Source: CAVXJN01 sp963762165
GTDB lineage: Bacteria; Pseudomonadota; Gammaproteobacteria; JASBUN01
Direction: 5' to 3'
DNA length: 64,000 bases
Assembly (NCBI GenBank): GCA_963762165.1
Contig: CAVXJN010000003.1
Span: forward strand, 1,178,001 to 1,242,000
Within the stretch, counting starts at the first letter, position 1. Each line of letters starts with the position of its first letter. Of this stretch, positions 1 to 9,434 are shown in pieces. Position numbers and translations under genes: made by a program. Under the pieces are notes generated by a model. That model saw only the letters and a list, made by a program, of their open reading frames with translations. It searched no databases and was not told the origin of the DNA.

Positions 1-373
1 GCGCCAAGTGGCAGATCGCCGCAGCGCGGCTGCCGCCGGGTAAAATGAACTCCTTCAGCGGCGGCAGCGCGGCGTTGAATTCTTCCAAGCGCTGTTCCAG
101 CCGCGCTACGTGCGCCGCCGCTATCAGTGCATGACCGGGAACGCTGAGTTCGCCACCGAGGTCGAACAAATCGTGCTGCAACTCACGCAAACATGAGGCG
201 ACGGTGTCCGGCAGCGGTTCCGCCAGAGCCATGCCGAGCACGCTGTTGAGTTCGTCGACATCGCCAATGGTTTCCATGCGCGGACAGTCTTTGGCGACGC
301 GACTGCCGTCGGCGAGGCCGGTGGTGCCGTCATCGCCGGTACGCGTGTAGATTTTGCTCAGTCTGTGTCCCAT
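1..373 (-). CDS. Cob(I)alamin adenosyltransferase, PduO type (3' end outside window)
   Basis: Transfers the adenosyl group of ATP to cob(I)alamin to make coenzyme B12 in the cytoplasm. The 124 visible residues read without interruption. They begin MGHRLSKIYTRTGDDGTTGL, the ATP-binding N-terminus typical of the PduO/MMAB family, followed by a DVDELNSVLG helix and a KEFILPGG segment; the remaining helices lie beyond base 1. The ATG is 4 nt after the stop of the upstream tonB-like gene, with a GGATGAG ribosome-binding site overlapping that stop, so the two are co-transcribed. A cobalamin riboswitch heads this operon, which supports B12 salvage. Family assignment is firm. The pduO/cobO naming varies between genomes, so no symbol is given. 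Confidence 0.9.
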   Translation of the reverse strand, partial: MGHRLSKIYTRTGDDGTTGLADGSRVAKDCPRMETIGDVDELNSVLGMALAEPLPDTVASCLRELQHDLFDLGGELSVPGHALIAAAHVARLEQRLEEFNAALPPLKEFILPGGSRAAAICHLA

Positions 374-377
374 GGGC

Positions 378-1196
378 TCATCCGTCCACTAAACGGTATT
401 GTACCGGCAGCACCATGTCGATGGCATGGCCGCCAAGCCACGACGCCGCCTGGGGGAGGTGCGAAATGCGGCTGACGCTGGTCAGCGCGGCGTGGTCCAG
501 GACGGCAAACCCTGAAGTACGCAAAACTCGGATGGCGCTCAGTTGGCCGTTCGCTTCGACGCGCAGCCCGACTTCCACTCTGCCTTCCCAGCCCCGGTGC
601 CGGGCGATGCTCGGGTAATAGAAGTGGCTGCGCAACGATTCCTGCAGACGCACCCGCACCCGAGCTGCAACCGTGGCCGAGGATGGCCTCGCCTCCTGAC
701 CTGTGGGCCGCGACTCGGTTGCGTCGGCGGCCGTCGATGAGCCGCTTTTCGGCTTCGTAGCGACGGCCGATGCCGGCGCCGATTTCGGCCTAGATTTCGG
801 TGCAGGTTCGGACGCCGGTTTCGCTGCTGGCGGCGGACGGCTGATCTGCGTAGTTGTCGGTGGCTCGGATGCGGGCTTTTTTGCCGATGGCGACGCCGGT
901 GATGCCGTCTTTGTAATCTGGGCTGGCGGCGATGGCGGCGCCAGCGGTTCCGGTACCGTAGCGGCAGCGGTGGTCTCTGAAGCGGCCATGCGAATGCGCA
1001 GCGCGCCGCGTTCGCCGCCGTCGCGCGGCGGTGGCGGCTGGGACCGCGCCGGCAACAACAGCAGGGCGCCATGCAGCAGCACTGACAGGATCAGGAAACC
1101 GCCCAGCAGCGCGGCGCGCCGGCGCTGTGTGGCCGGAGGCGCGGGAACGTGTGCCGCGCCTATGTTTGCGCCGCTGATGATGCTGATGGAGTCCAA
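378..1196 (-). CDS. TonB-family energy transducer, probably for cobalamin uptake
   Basis: Predicted inner-membrane protein that couples proton motive force to a TonB-dependent outer-membrane receptor. At about residues 20-40 there is one hydrophobic anchor (LLGGFLILSVLLHGALLLL). A long Pro/Ala/Lys/Ser-rich periplasmic linker follows (about 50-180), then a C-terminal TonB domain with YPSIARHRGWEG, VLRTSG and VLPVQYRL signatures. I take the TTG at 1196 as start because no ATG precedes the anchor. The open frame continues far upstream, but that part runs through the riboswitch and antisense to another gene. The riboswitch just upstream and the adenosyltransferase just downstream suggest a dedicated B12 TonB. 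No ExbB/ExbD or BtuB is in the window. Confidence 0.85.
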   Translation of the reverse strand: MDSISIISGANIGAAHVPAPPATQRRRAALLGGFLILSVLLHGALLLLPARSQPPPPRDGGERGALRIRMAASETTAAATVPEPLAPPSPPAQITKTASPASPSAKKPASEPPTTTQISRPPPAAKPASEPAPKSRPKSAPASAVATKPKSGSSTAADATESRPTGQEARPSSATVAARVRVRLQESLRSHFYYPSIARHRGWEGRVEVGLRVEANGQLSAIRVLRTSGFAVLDHAALTSVSRISHLPQAASWLGGHAIDMVLPVQYRLVDG

Positions 1197-1284
1197 CCGG
1201 GCCTCGTGTACTGCTTGAATCGCACGGCCTGGTTTGCGATCGGATAGGCGATCCACCCGCGCCGCCCGCCGCGACGCAAACCAG

Positions 1285-1460
1285 GGTTTACCCCGGGCCG
1301 GTCTCCGGGCTCGCGAGCGCTGATTCCGCAACCGGCACCTTCCCGCGGCTGATGCGCAGTGGTGTATTGCCGGTCTCGACTCGCCTACCGTTGCGGGGGC
1401 AGCGTCGGCATGGCTCCGCGAGCGCACCGACTTCCCGTTACCTGAGGTCGCCACACCGTA
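1285..1460 (-). promoter_or_regulatory. Cobalamin (B12) riboswitch
   Basis: Read on the minus strand, the leader of the tonB-like gene carries the conserved blocks of the cobalamin element in the right order. They are GGGAAGTCGGTGC, then GCTGCCCCCGCAACGGTAGG (L4/P4 core, about 1381-1405), ACCACTGCGC (about 1355), GGGAAGGTGCCGG and the B12 box GAGCCCGGAGACCGGCC (about 1296-1312). In known examples, adenosyl- or hydroxocobalamin binding sequesters the ribosome-binding site or promotes termination and so represses transport genes. It lies about 90-260 nt upstream of the TTG start. The exact ends are estimates. Confidence 0.9.
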
Positions 1461-1544
1461 GGGCCCGCCCGCGGCACTGTCAAGCGCAGCGTCGGCCCCC
1501 GGGGGGGTCTGTCGAGCATGGCCAGGGACCGTTACACTGGGACC

Positions 1545-2525
1545 ATGAAGGAACCGACGATCACCGATCAAGGGTTTGGAATCCATACCATCGATACCGG
1601 ATTTCAGCGGCCGGGGATGGTGGCGGCACACGTCATGGTCCACGGCGGCAAAGCAGCGTTGGTGGATGTCGGGGTCGCACCGGGAGTCCAAAGGCTGTTG
1701 ACGGCGCTCGATCGACTGGGTATCGACCGGCAGGCGGTGGAGTTGCTGCTGGTGACCCACGTCCATCTGGACCATGCCGGTGCCGCCGGCGCACTGTTGC
1801 AGCGATTGCCAAACGCCAAGCTGGTGGTGCACCCCCGCGGCGCGCCGCACATGATTGATCCCAGCAAACTGATCGCCGGCGCTACCGCGGTATACGGCGA
1901 ACAGCAGATGCGGGAGGAGTTCGGCGACATCCTGCCGGTGGCGCCGGAGCGTGTGATTGAAGCCGAAGACGGATTCGCCATCGCACTCGGCGACCGGCGA
2001 CTGCTGTTTCTGGATACACCGGGTCACGCCAAACATCACTATTGTGTGTATGACTCCCACAGCCGCGGCATTTTCAGCGGCGACACCTTCGGGTTGTCGT
2101 ACCGCGAGTTTGATAATGCCGCAGGGCCCTGGATCTTTCCTACTACCACGCCAGTGCAGTTCGAACCCGACGCGCTGCACGATTCCATCGAACGGCTCAT
2201 GGATCTGGGGCCCGAACGCATGTTCCTCACCCACTTCGGCTGCGTCGAGCGGCCCCGGCCATTGGCTGACAAACTGCATCGTCACATCGATGCCCTGGCC
2301 GCGCTGGCGCTCTCCCTCGCGGACGAGACCCCGGGTAGTGAGCGCCTGGCGCGCTTGCATCAGGGCATTCAGACCCAAGTGCTGTCGTCACTCAAGGTCC
2401 ATGGTTGTGACTTGCCGCAGGCGCGGATCCTGGAGCTGATGGGGACCGATATCGAACTCAATGCCCAAGGACTGGAGACCTGGCTGCAGTACCGCGCGCG
2501 CCGCGTCGTCTCAGCCCATAGCTGA
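1545..2525 (+). CDS. MBL-fold metallo-hydrolase
   Basis: Metallo-beta-lactamase-fold hydrolase of unknown substrate, likely cytoplasmic because no signal peptide is seen. The dinuclear metal site is evident from THVHLDHAG (HxHxDH), a later DTPGHAKHHY (metal His), IFSGDTFG (bridging Asp) and FLTHFG (final His). A C-terminal helical extension of roughly 80 residues follows. I chose the ATG at 1545 because the fold begins directly after it (FGIHTIDTGF). An in-frame ATG at 1518, behind a G-run, would add nine residues. The gene converges with a second MBL-fold gene whose stop is 24 nt away. Closest in style to glyoxalase II-like or SoxH-like hydrolases, but the substrate cannot be read from sequence. 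Confidence 0.85.
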   Translation: MKEPTITDQGFGIHTIDTGFQRPGMVAAHVMVHGGKAALVDVGVAPGVQRLLTALDRLGIDRQAVELLLVTHVHLDHAGAAGALLQRLPNAKLVVHPRGAPHMIDPSKLIAGATAVYGEQQMREEFGDILPVAPERVIEAEDGFAIALGDRRLLFLDTPGHAKHHYCVYDSHSRGIFSGDTFGLSYREFDNAAGPWIFPTTTPVQFEPDALHDSIERLMDLGPERMFLTHFGCVERPRPLADKLHRHIDALAALALSLADETPGSERLARLHQGIQTQVLSSLKVHGCDLPQARILELMGTDIELNAQGLETWLQYRARRVVSAHS

Positions 2526-2549
2526 TGTCCGTGGCCGCGGAGCGCGGCT

Positions 2550-3674
2550 TCAGAACGTTTCCTGTTCCATCTCCAGATACACGAAATGGGCGTTGGCTCG
2601 ATGATTCTGGTCGTATAAGCGAACCGATTGCCAGTCGGGGAACCGGGCTTTGGCCACCGCTGCGTTCAGGTCCAATCCGTCTTCGATGGCCTGGTGCATT
2701 TGCCGGCGCAAGTTGCTGACGTAGGAGCCGGTGCTTTTCACCATCGGGAAGGGGGGCGTTTGCGCGCTGCCGTGACCGGGCACCATCAATCGCGCCTTGG
2801 GAAACGAACGCAGCAGCCAGTCTTCCGCTTCCAGGATCTGGCGGCTGTGGCCGTCGGCCATATAGGTGACGCGATTGTTGAAGGCGAGATCGGAAATCCA
2901 AAGTATGCCGGCATTTGTTTGATGGACGATCAGGTCACCGTGGGAGTGATGCTGGCCGACGTTGTAGATGTCGAATCGGCGACCGCCGACGTTGAGGCTG
3001 TAGCGGGTGAATCGCTCACCGCCGATCAGCCGGTCCGGCCGCACGGTTTGGAAACCCTTCATGTCTTCGCCCAACAACTGGCGGCGATAGGTAACCGACT
3101 TTTCGAAGGTCTGAGAATCAAGATAGTCCAGCGCACCCTCGTGACTCAGGATCACCGCATTGCCGAGGGCCCGAAACGCCGGCGCGCCGAACGCGTGATC
3201 CGGGTGGTTGTGGGTCAGGATCAAGTGCGTGATAGGCGTCTGCGTGACTGAACGGATGGTGGCAATCAGGCGTCGTCCCAGCTTCGGAGTACCGAGCGAA
3301 TCGATGACCACGACGCCGGCGGGCGTGACCACGAAACCCGCATTGCCGGTGAAACCGCGATTGTGTTCGTCGACTACGGCGGCATTAGCGTAGATCATGT
3401 ACGTGTCGGGCGCGAGCTTGTAATAGGGAAGCGGATCGCTGTCCGCCGCATCGGCGGCTATGACCAGGTTGGGCAATTGGTCGGTGTCGATCGCCGATTC
3501 AGGCGTCATGTTGTAGCCGGGCGCGGTACCGTGCTCTGGTGAGGGTCGCTGCGCATCTGCGATGGCGGCAGTTTTTTCGCTGGTACTGCGCTGTTCGCGT
3601 TCATGCATCCCGGATAACCGCACCAGCACACCCACGCCGAGTGCCACCAGCAACAGAACGATCACTGTGCGCAT
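2550..3674 (-). CDS. Exported MBL-fold metallo-hydrolase
   Basis: A second MBL-fold protein of 374 residues, with an N-terminal hydrophobic segment (VIVLLLVALGVGVLVRL) that is either a signal peptide or a membrane anchor, so it probably acts in the periplasm. The metal motif is THNHPDH, with later motifs QHHSHGDLIV and VPGHG supplying further ligands. The arrangement resembles the periplasmic quinoprotein-relay zinc hydrolase (SoxH-like) group. Substrate and role are unknown. It is intact and lies 93 nt downstream of the B12-type ABC ATPase gene on the same strand. It converges with the cytoplasmic MBL gene, but their sequences are not close enough to look like a recent duplication. Confidence 0.82.
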   Translation of the reverse strand: MRTVIVLLLVALGVGVLVRLSGMHEREQRSTSEKTAAIADAQRPSPEHGTAPGYNMTPESAIDTDQLPNLVIAADAADSDPLPYYKLAPDTYMIYANAAVVDEHNRGFTGNAGFVVTPAGVVVIDSLGTPKLGRRLIATIRSVTQTPITHLILTHNHPDHAFGAPAFRALGNAVILSHEGALDYLDSQTFEKSVTYRRQLLGEDMKGFQTVRPDRLIGGERFTRYSLNVGGRRFDIYNVGQHHSHGDLIVHQTNAGILWISDLAFNNRVTYMADGHSRQILEAEDWLLRSFPKARLMVPGHGSAQTPPFPMVKSTGSYVSNLRRQMHQAIEDGLDLNAAVAKARFPDWQSVRLYDQNHRANAHFVYLEMEQETF

Positions 3675-3767
3675 TGCCGATATCCTTTGGTCATGAGATT
3701 TCCCTTGTGGTTCTTCGCCGGTTGCGGTGCGCGCCGCGCGATAACGCGAGGCGCGCCCTCGAGCATG

Positions 3768-4551
3768 TCATGCAGGTATATACAATTTCCGTGAATCAGT
3801 GCCAGTCTCGATCATGTCGTGACGATACAAACGCTGCAAGCTGGCGCAGTTCACTACCTCGTCGATGGGTCCGACTGCCCACTCGCCGTCGCCATACAAC
3901 AGCAAAGCGTGACTGCAAAAACGTAGCGCGAGGTTGACGTCGTGCAGGCTCAACAATGCCGCCCGTGGTGCGTTGCGTACCTGGTCGCGTACCAGGGTCA
4001 GCAGTTTGATCTGATAATGCAGGTCGAGATGATTGGTGGGTTCGTCCAGGAGCATCAGCGGACGGCTGCTTGACACAACAATGTCGCCAGGGCGAGGCGG
4101 CGACGTTCGCCGCCGGACAAGGTGCCCACGTCGCGCCGGGCAAGCGCCGTCAGGCCCGCCATCGCCAAGGCCGCTTCGGCGTGGGCGAAGTCTTCAGGGC
4201 CTTCCAATTGCCACGGCCGCAAGTGCGGGTGGCGGCCGATCAGTACGGTCTCCAATACCGTCGAGGGGAAAGGGTCGTCGGCGTCCTGGGGGAGCAAACC
4301 GACCAGCCGGGCGCGTTGCCGGCGGTCCAGTGTCGACAACGATCGCGCCGTCGATGCGGATACTGCCGGAGCGAGGCGGGCGCAAGTCCGGCCAAAGTAT
4401 GCAGTAGCGTGGTTTTGCCGGCGCCGTTGCGTCCCAGTAGCGCCCAACATTGGCCGGTCGCGAGGGCGATATCGAGGTCTGTGCAGATTTCCACCGGGCC
4501 GATGCCCAGGTCCAGGTTTGTCGCCTGCAGCAGCGGCTCGGCGCTGCCCAT
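3768..4551 (-). CDS. FecE/BtuD-type ABC transporter ATP-binding protein (indel-broken)
   Basis: ATPase of a type II metal-chelate/cobalamin importer. All nucleotide-binding-domain motifs are visible in order: Walker A GRNGAGKTT, Q-loop LLPQDADDPF, signature LSGGERRRLALA, Walker B LMLLDEPTNHLD with its D-loop, and H-loop SLHDVNLA. The reading frame shifts at least three times, twice around 4335-4390 and once near 4070, while similarity continues. This looks like base-calling error rather than decay. The ATG is one base after the permease stop, so the pair is translationally coupled. The nearby B12 riboswitch operon suggests cobalamin as substrate, but haem or siderophore is possible. No periplasmic binding protein is adjacent. 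Confidence 0.8.
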
Positions 4552-4552
4552 C

Positions 4553-5579
4553 TCAGCGGCCTCGGCGCAGCAGGTAAAGGAACAGCGGCACGCCGAGCAA
4601 AGCGGTCAGCACGCCGACCGGCAGTTGCTGCGGGCGCAATCAGATTGCGTGCCAGGGTGTCGGCCAACAACAGCAGCGCGGCGCCGAGTCAGCGCCGCGG
4701 CCGGCAACAGCCGCCGATGGCCCGCGCCCAGGACAAGTCTCACCATATGGGGCACCACCAAACCGACGAAACCGACGCTGCCGGCAATGGTCACGCTCAC
4801 CGCGGTCAGCACCGGGACGCCAATACATAGACGATCATCCGCACGACGGCTCACATGGACGCCCAACGATTCGGCCTGCAGTTCGCCGCGCGCGAGCAGA
4901 TCCAGGGGTCTTGCCAGCCCCCAGCCGATCAACAGGGTGATAGCCGAGCACCAGCCATGCGAGTCGCCGGCGCGGTTGCGTTGCTGAGATCGCCCATGAG
5001 CCAAAACAGCATGCCCGGAAGACGGGCGCTGGGCGCAAGCGCCAGGATCATGCTGATCAACGCCCCCCAGCCCGCTGCGACGACGACTCCGGTAAGCAGC
5101 AATCGGGTAGGGTGTCCACCCGCCGCGGCCCTGGGCGAGGCCGAATACCAGCAGTACGGCGAACAATGCGCCGGCGAACGCGGCGAGATTGAGTACCGCC
5201 GCGCCGACCCCTGCCAGCATCCCCAGCAGCACGGCAACGGCAGCGCCCCCGGATACGCCCAGCACGTACGGATCCGCGAGCGGATTGCGCAACAGCACCT
5301 GCATCAAAGTGCCCGCGGTGGCCAGCATGGCGCCGGTACAGATCGCCGCCAGGGCGCGGGGCAAGCGCAGGTCGAAAACAACGCCGCGCTGCAGCGGATC
5401 GCCGCCGCCGCTGAGCACGGCCGCCAGGTCTGCAGTGAAGTCGGCACGCTGCCGGCGCTGAGTGCCAGCATCAGGCATGCCAGCAGCAATCCAGTGAGTG
5501 CCAGCCACGGTACGAACGGGCGTGCGCCATGGTGTTTGCGAGCGTCTGGCAGGTGCGCTTCCGGGCGCGCTGCGCTCAA
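4553..5579 (-). CDS. FecCD/BtuC-type ABC transporter permease (indel-broken)
   Basis: Inner-membrane permease of an iron-chelate/cobalamin importer. Recognisable pieces are an N-terminal helix (WLALTGLLLACLMLALSAG), RLPRALAAICTGAMLATAG and LLRNPLADPYVLGVSGGAAV, which is diagnostic of the FecCD family. Further on are GSVGFVGLVVPHMVRL and a C-terminal LTALLGVPLFLYLLRR ending at 4553. These fall in different frames, so at least three indels are present. The start is taken as TTG at 5579, 3 nt after the stop of the HAD gene, because the first helix follows soon after. It pairs with the ATPase one base downstream. Function follows from the family; the cobalamin assignment is inferred from context. 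Confidence 0.78.
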
Positions 5580-5582
5580 GGC

Positions 5583-6274
5583 TCACGGGTGAGCTCGTCG
5601 GTGGCAGGGATCCGCGCTGCGCAGAGTGATGATTGGCCAGCCGCGCTGCAACGCCTGCTCGCGCAAGTCTCGGATTGGGGTCCACGGCCACCGGATGAGT
5701 CACTTGTTCGAGCAGCGGCAGATCGTTGTGGGAGTCGCTGTAGAACCAACTGTCGCGCAAGTCCAGTTGGTGTTCGCGCAGCCATTGCTGCAGAGCGACT
5801 GACTTTGCCGTGCTGATAACACGGTGTCGCCCTGCACGCCGCCGGTAAAGCGGCCATCGTGTCGCGCCGGTTCGGTGGCGAGCAGGTGTTCGACGCCGAG
5901 CCGCGCCGCGATCGGCGCCGTGATGAAAGCTGTTGGTCGCGGTGACAATGAGCAGCGTATCGCCCTGGTTTCGGTGCCGATCGAGCAGTGCGCCGGCCGC
6001 CGGCAGCAAGATGGGATCGATCTTCTGGCGCAAAAAATCTGTCGCGCCACTCCTGCAGTTGTGCCGGATCGTGCTGCGACAGCGGTCGCAGCTGAAAACG
6101 CAGAAACTCGTGGATGTCCATGGTGCCGGCTTCGTACTGGCGGTAGAAACGCTCGTTTTCAGTCGCGTAATGGGCGCCGTCGACGATTCCGTGTTCCACC
6201 AGGTACTGGGTCCAGAGATAATCGCTGTCACCGCCGATCAAGGTGTTGTCGAGGTCGAAAATGGCAAGTGGCAT
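5583..6274 (-). CDS. HAD-IB family phosphatase (indel-broken)
   Basis: Cytoplasmic haloacid-dehalogenase phosphatase of the SerB-like IB subfamily. Visible motifs are motif I LAIFDLDNTLIGGDSDYLW at the N-terminus (nucleophile Asp), motif II LLIVTATNSF and motif III YSDSHNDLPLLEQVTHPVAV. The C-terminus LQRGWPIITLRS is typical of the group found beside rppH/nudH in gammaproteobacteria. At least two frame changes (near 6060 and 5660) interrupt the frame without loss of similarity. The start is ATG at 6274; an alternative ATG at 6295 adds seven residues. It is divergent from rppH, and its stop is 3 nt from the permease start, so it heads the transporter operon. The substrate is unknown. Confidence 0.78.
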
Positions 6275-6531
6275 GAGCACGTTCGCGGCGGACATCGAGC
6301 TGCGAACTATCTCAGAATGTGGCGCGGCCGCCAAATGCAGTGCGGCGGCGCCAGCGCCGGCAGGCCGCTCGTTCCCCGCGGAAATCGCCGGCTCCCAACA
6401 TGTTGGCTGAAAAAGCCAAGCCATCAACAACAGGCTTGACCGCGACTGACTATTAGCAGTGGCTAATTTGGCGCATGGCCTGGATTTGTGGAAAAATGAA
6501 ATCCAGGTGACATGCCAATACGGGGCGGCAA

Positions 6532-7072
6532 GTGATTGACTCAGAGGGATATCGACCCAACGTCGGCATCATCCTTTCGAATCGCGAGGGCCGACTGTTT
6601 TGGGGTCGGCGCATCGGCCAGAATGCGTGGCAGTTTCCCCAGGGTGGGATCCGCCGCAGCGAAAGTCCGGAGCAGGCCTTGTATCGTGAACTCGGCGAGG
6701 AAGTCGGTCTGCGGCGCAACGATGTCGAGATCATCGGCGTCACCAAGGGATGGTTGCGATACCGTTTGCCTCCGAATCTGGTTCGGCGCTACTGTACTCC
6801 GCTGTGTATCGGCCAAAAGCAGGTGTGGTTCCTGTTGCGTTTGCTCGGCAGCGAGCACAGCGTGCTGCCTGGACAGTAGCGAGCAACCGGAGTTCGACGG
6901 TTGGCGTTGGGTCGACTACTGGTATCCGATGAGTGAAGTGGTGTCTTTTAAACGCAATGTCTATCGCAAAGCTTTGCGGCAACTTGAACCATTGCTGTTT
7001 CCCGAGCGTGCTGCGGCCACATGCCGTGCGCCCGATTCATATCCGGCGACCCAACCCAACGCCCGTAAATAA
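6532..7072 (+). CDS. rppH: RNA pyrophosphohydrolase RppH (one frameshift)
   Basis: Removes pyrophosphate from the 5' end of mRNAs and so starts 5'-end-dependent decay by RNase E. The protein begins GYRPNVGIILSNREGRLFWG, followed by QNAWQFPQGGI and a complete Nudix box (GGIRRSESPEQALYRELGEE, then VGL). The C-terminal PEFDGWRWVDYWYPMSEVVS and FKRNVYRKAL are highly typical. A frame change between about 6850 and 6880 separates the two parts. The start is a GTG at 6532. Placement directly before ptsP is the usual gammaproteobacterial arrangement. Identity is secure; the break is most simply a one-base error. Confidence 0.92.
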
Positions 7073-7144
7073 TTGCCACGAATCTGCAGCGGGGTCGTCT
7101 CCCGCGAGCGGCAAAGCGCACGTCACCGGATAAAGCGGATCTCC

Positions 7145-9422
7145 ATGCTCGACGTCCTTACGCCGAATTGTCCAGGAGGTGAATGCTGCGCGCGACCTGG
7201 ACGAAGTGCTACCATCATCGTGCGTCAGGTAAAGCGTTCCACGTCCGTGGACGTAGCCTCAGTCTATCTGACCGATACCGAACGTGCCCAGCACGTACTG
7301 ATGACCACCGAAGGTTTGAATCCCGACTCGGTGGGCGTGGTACGTTTGGGTCTTGATGAGGGTCTGGTCGGGTTGGTGGCCCAGCGCGCCGAACCGGTGA
7401 ACCTCGCCAATGCCCATGAACATCCGCGATTTCGGTTCTTTCCGAATTCCGGCGAGGAAGTATTTCCGGCGTTTCTCGGGTGTGCCCATCATTCATCAGC
7501 GCAAAGTGCTGGGCGTGTTGGTGGTGCAACGGCGTTCGCCGAAGCGCTTTCCCGAAGATCAGGTATCGTTTCTCATTACCCTCGCGGCGCAGCTGGCGGC
7601 CGCGATCGCCCACGCCGAGGCGAGCGGCGGACGCAGCGTCCCGCAGCTCAAGCATTCGCCGCGGGCGCGGTATGTGGAGGGCGTGGCCGGTGCCCCCGGT
7701 GTGGCAATCGGTACCGCGGTGGTCGTGTACGCGCCGGCCAATCTCGATGCCATTCCCGACCGTCAGATCGCCGATGAGGCCGCGGAAGAAAGTCGATTCC
7801 GCACCGCCGTGAAAACGGTGCTCGAGGACCTGCGAGAGATGCAGCGCCGGCTCAAGCGCGTACTGCCGGCCGAAGATCGGGCCTTGTTCGACGCCTATGC
7901 GCTGCTGCTCGAAAGCGACAGCATGATCAACGGCACAGTGCAGGAGATTCAGGCGGGCAATTGGGCTCAGGGCGCCCTGCGCAAGGTCGTGCTGACACAC
8001 GCGCGCCGATTCGATGAGATGGAAGACGACTATTTGCGCGAGCGGGCCCAGGATATCCGTGAAATCGGCCGCCGGGTTTTGTTGGCGCTGCAAAAGGGGA
8101 ACGTCGAGAAGCGGCAATATCCGCGGCGTACAATCTTGGTCGGCGATGAAATCGGCGCAACCCATCTGGCGGAGGTGCCCGCCACGCGCATCGCGGGGGT
8201 CATCTCCGCGCGCGGTTCCAGTTCGTCCCATGTCGCGATCCTGGCCCGAGCCATGGGTATACCGGCGGTGATGGGCGCTTCCGATCTCGCCGTTTCCCGA
8301 GTCGACGGCCGCGAAGTGGTGGCCGACGGTTATCAGGGCCGAGTCTACGTGCAGCCCTCCGCAGTCGTGCGGCGCGAGTACGCGCGCCTGGTGCGCGAAC
8401 AGAATCGTCTGTCGGCGGAACTGGAAGAGTTACGGGACTTGCCGGCCGAGACCGTCGACGGACAGCGGGTCCCGCTGTACGTCAACACCGGACTGCAGGC
8501 CGACATCGGCCCGTCGTTGCGCAGCGGAGCTGAAGGCATCGGTCTGTACCGGACCGAATTTCCCTTCATGATCCGCGAGCAGTTTCCTGGTGAGGACGAA
8601 CAGACAGCGGTGTACCGCCACGTTCTCGAAGCCTTTGCGCCGCGGCCGGTGACCTTGCGCACGCTCGATGTCGGCGGCGACAAGGCGTTGCCGTATTTTC
8701 CGGTGCAGGAGGACAATCCCTTCCTCGGCTGGCGCGGTATCCGCATCACCCTCGACCATCCGGAAATCTTTCTGACCCAGGCACGCGCCATGCTGCGCGC
8801 GGCGATCGGTCTCGATAATTTGCAGGTGTTGTTGCCGATGGTGACGGATCTTTCGGAAGTCGCCGATGCCTCGCGGTTGTTGCGGCAGGCGTACGACGAG
8901 TTGCGCGAAGAGGGGGCCGCGGTAACCTGGCCCAAGATCGGCGCCATGGTGGAAGTGCCCTCGACGGTGTATCAGGCGCAGGAACTCGCCGCCACAGTGG
9001 ACTTCCTTTCCATCGGGACCAACGACCTGACCCAATACCTGCTCGCCGTGGATCGGAACAATGCGCGGGTCGCGAAACTCTATGACATGGTGCACCCGGC
9101 AGTGCTGCGCGCCATCAAACAGGTGCTGGCCGCCGGCCGCGATCAACGCTGCCCGGTGAGTGTCTGCGGCGAAATGGCCGGAGATGCCGGAGCCGTGATC
9201 CTGTTGCTGGGCATGGGGGTGAGTATGCTGAGCATGACCGCGGCAGGCCTGCCTCGGGTAAAATGGGTGGTGCGCAGTTTCACCCGGCGACGCTGTCGCA
9301 CGCTGGCCAATAAGGCGTTGCAGATGAATAAGGGTTCGGAAATCCGCTCCATGCTGAATCGCGAGCTGGAGCGCAACGGGCTGGCGGCGCTTACCTGGGG
9401 CCAGCGCCGCGATACCGTCTGA
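7145..9422 (+). CDS. ptsP: Phosphoenolpyruvate-protein phosphotransferase PtsP, enzyme I of PTS-Ntr (indels)
   Basis: Enzyme I of the nitrogen-related phosphotransferase relay, which passes phosphate from PEP to NPr and EIIA-Ntr and has a regulatory GAF domain. The N-terminal GAF region includes VDVASVYLTD and EHPRFRFFPNSGEE. The phosphohistidine segment SSSSHVAILARAMGIPAVMG comes mid-protein. The PEP-binding TIM barrel (GIGLYRTEFPFM, RTLDVGGDK, LSIGTNDLTQY, CGEMAGD) and a dimerisation tail finish it. Two compensating indels near 7160 and 7210 scramble the expected RRIVQEVNAARDLDEVL, and another lies near 7470. The remaining 650 residues are uninterrupted. It lies 72 nt downstream of rppH, so probably in one operon. 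Confidence 0.93.
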
Positions 9423-9434
9423 GCAACGATGGCG

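Noticed and set aside
378..2378. A 666-codon minus-strand open frame
   Set aside because: Only the last 272 codons are real (TonB). The upstream part runs through the B12 riboswitch and antisense to the MBL gene and has no protein-like features.
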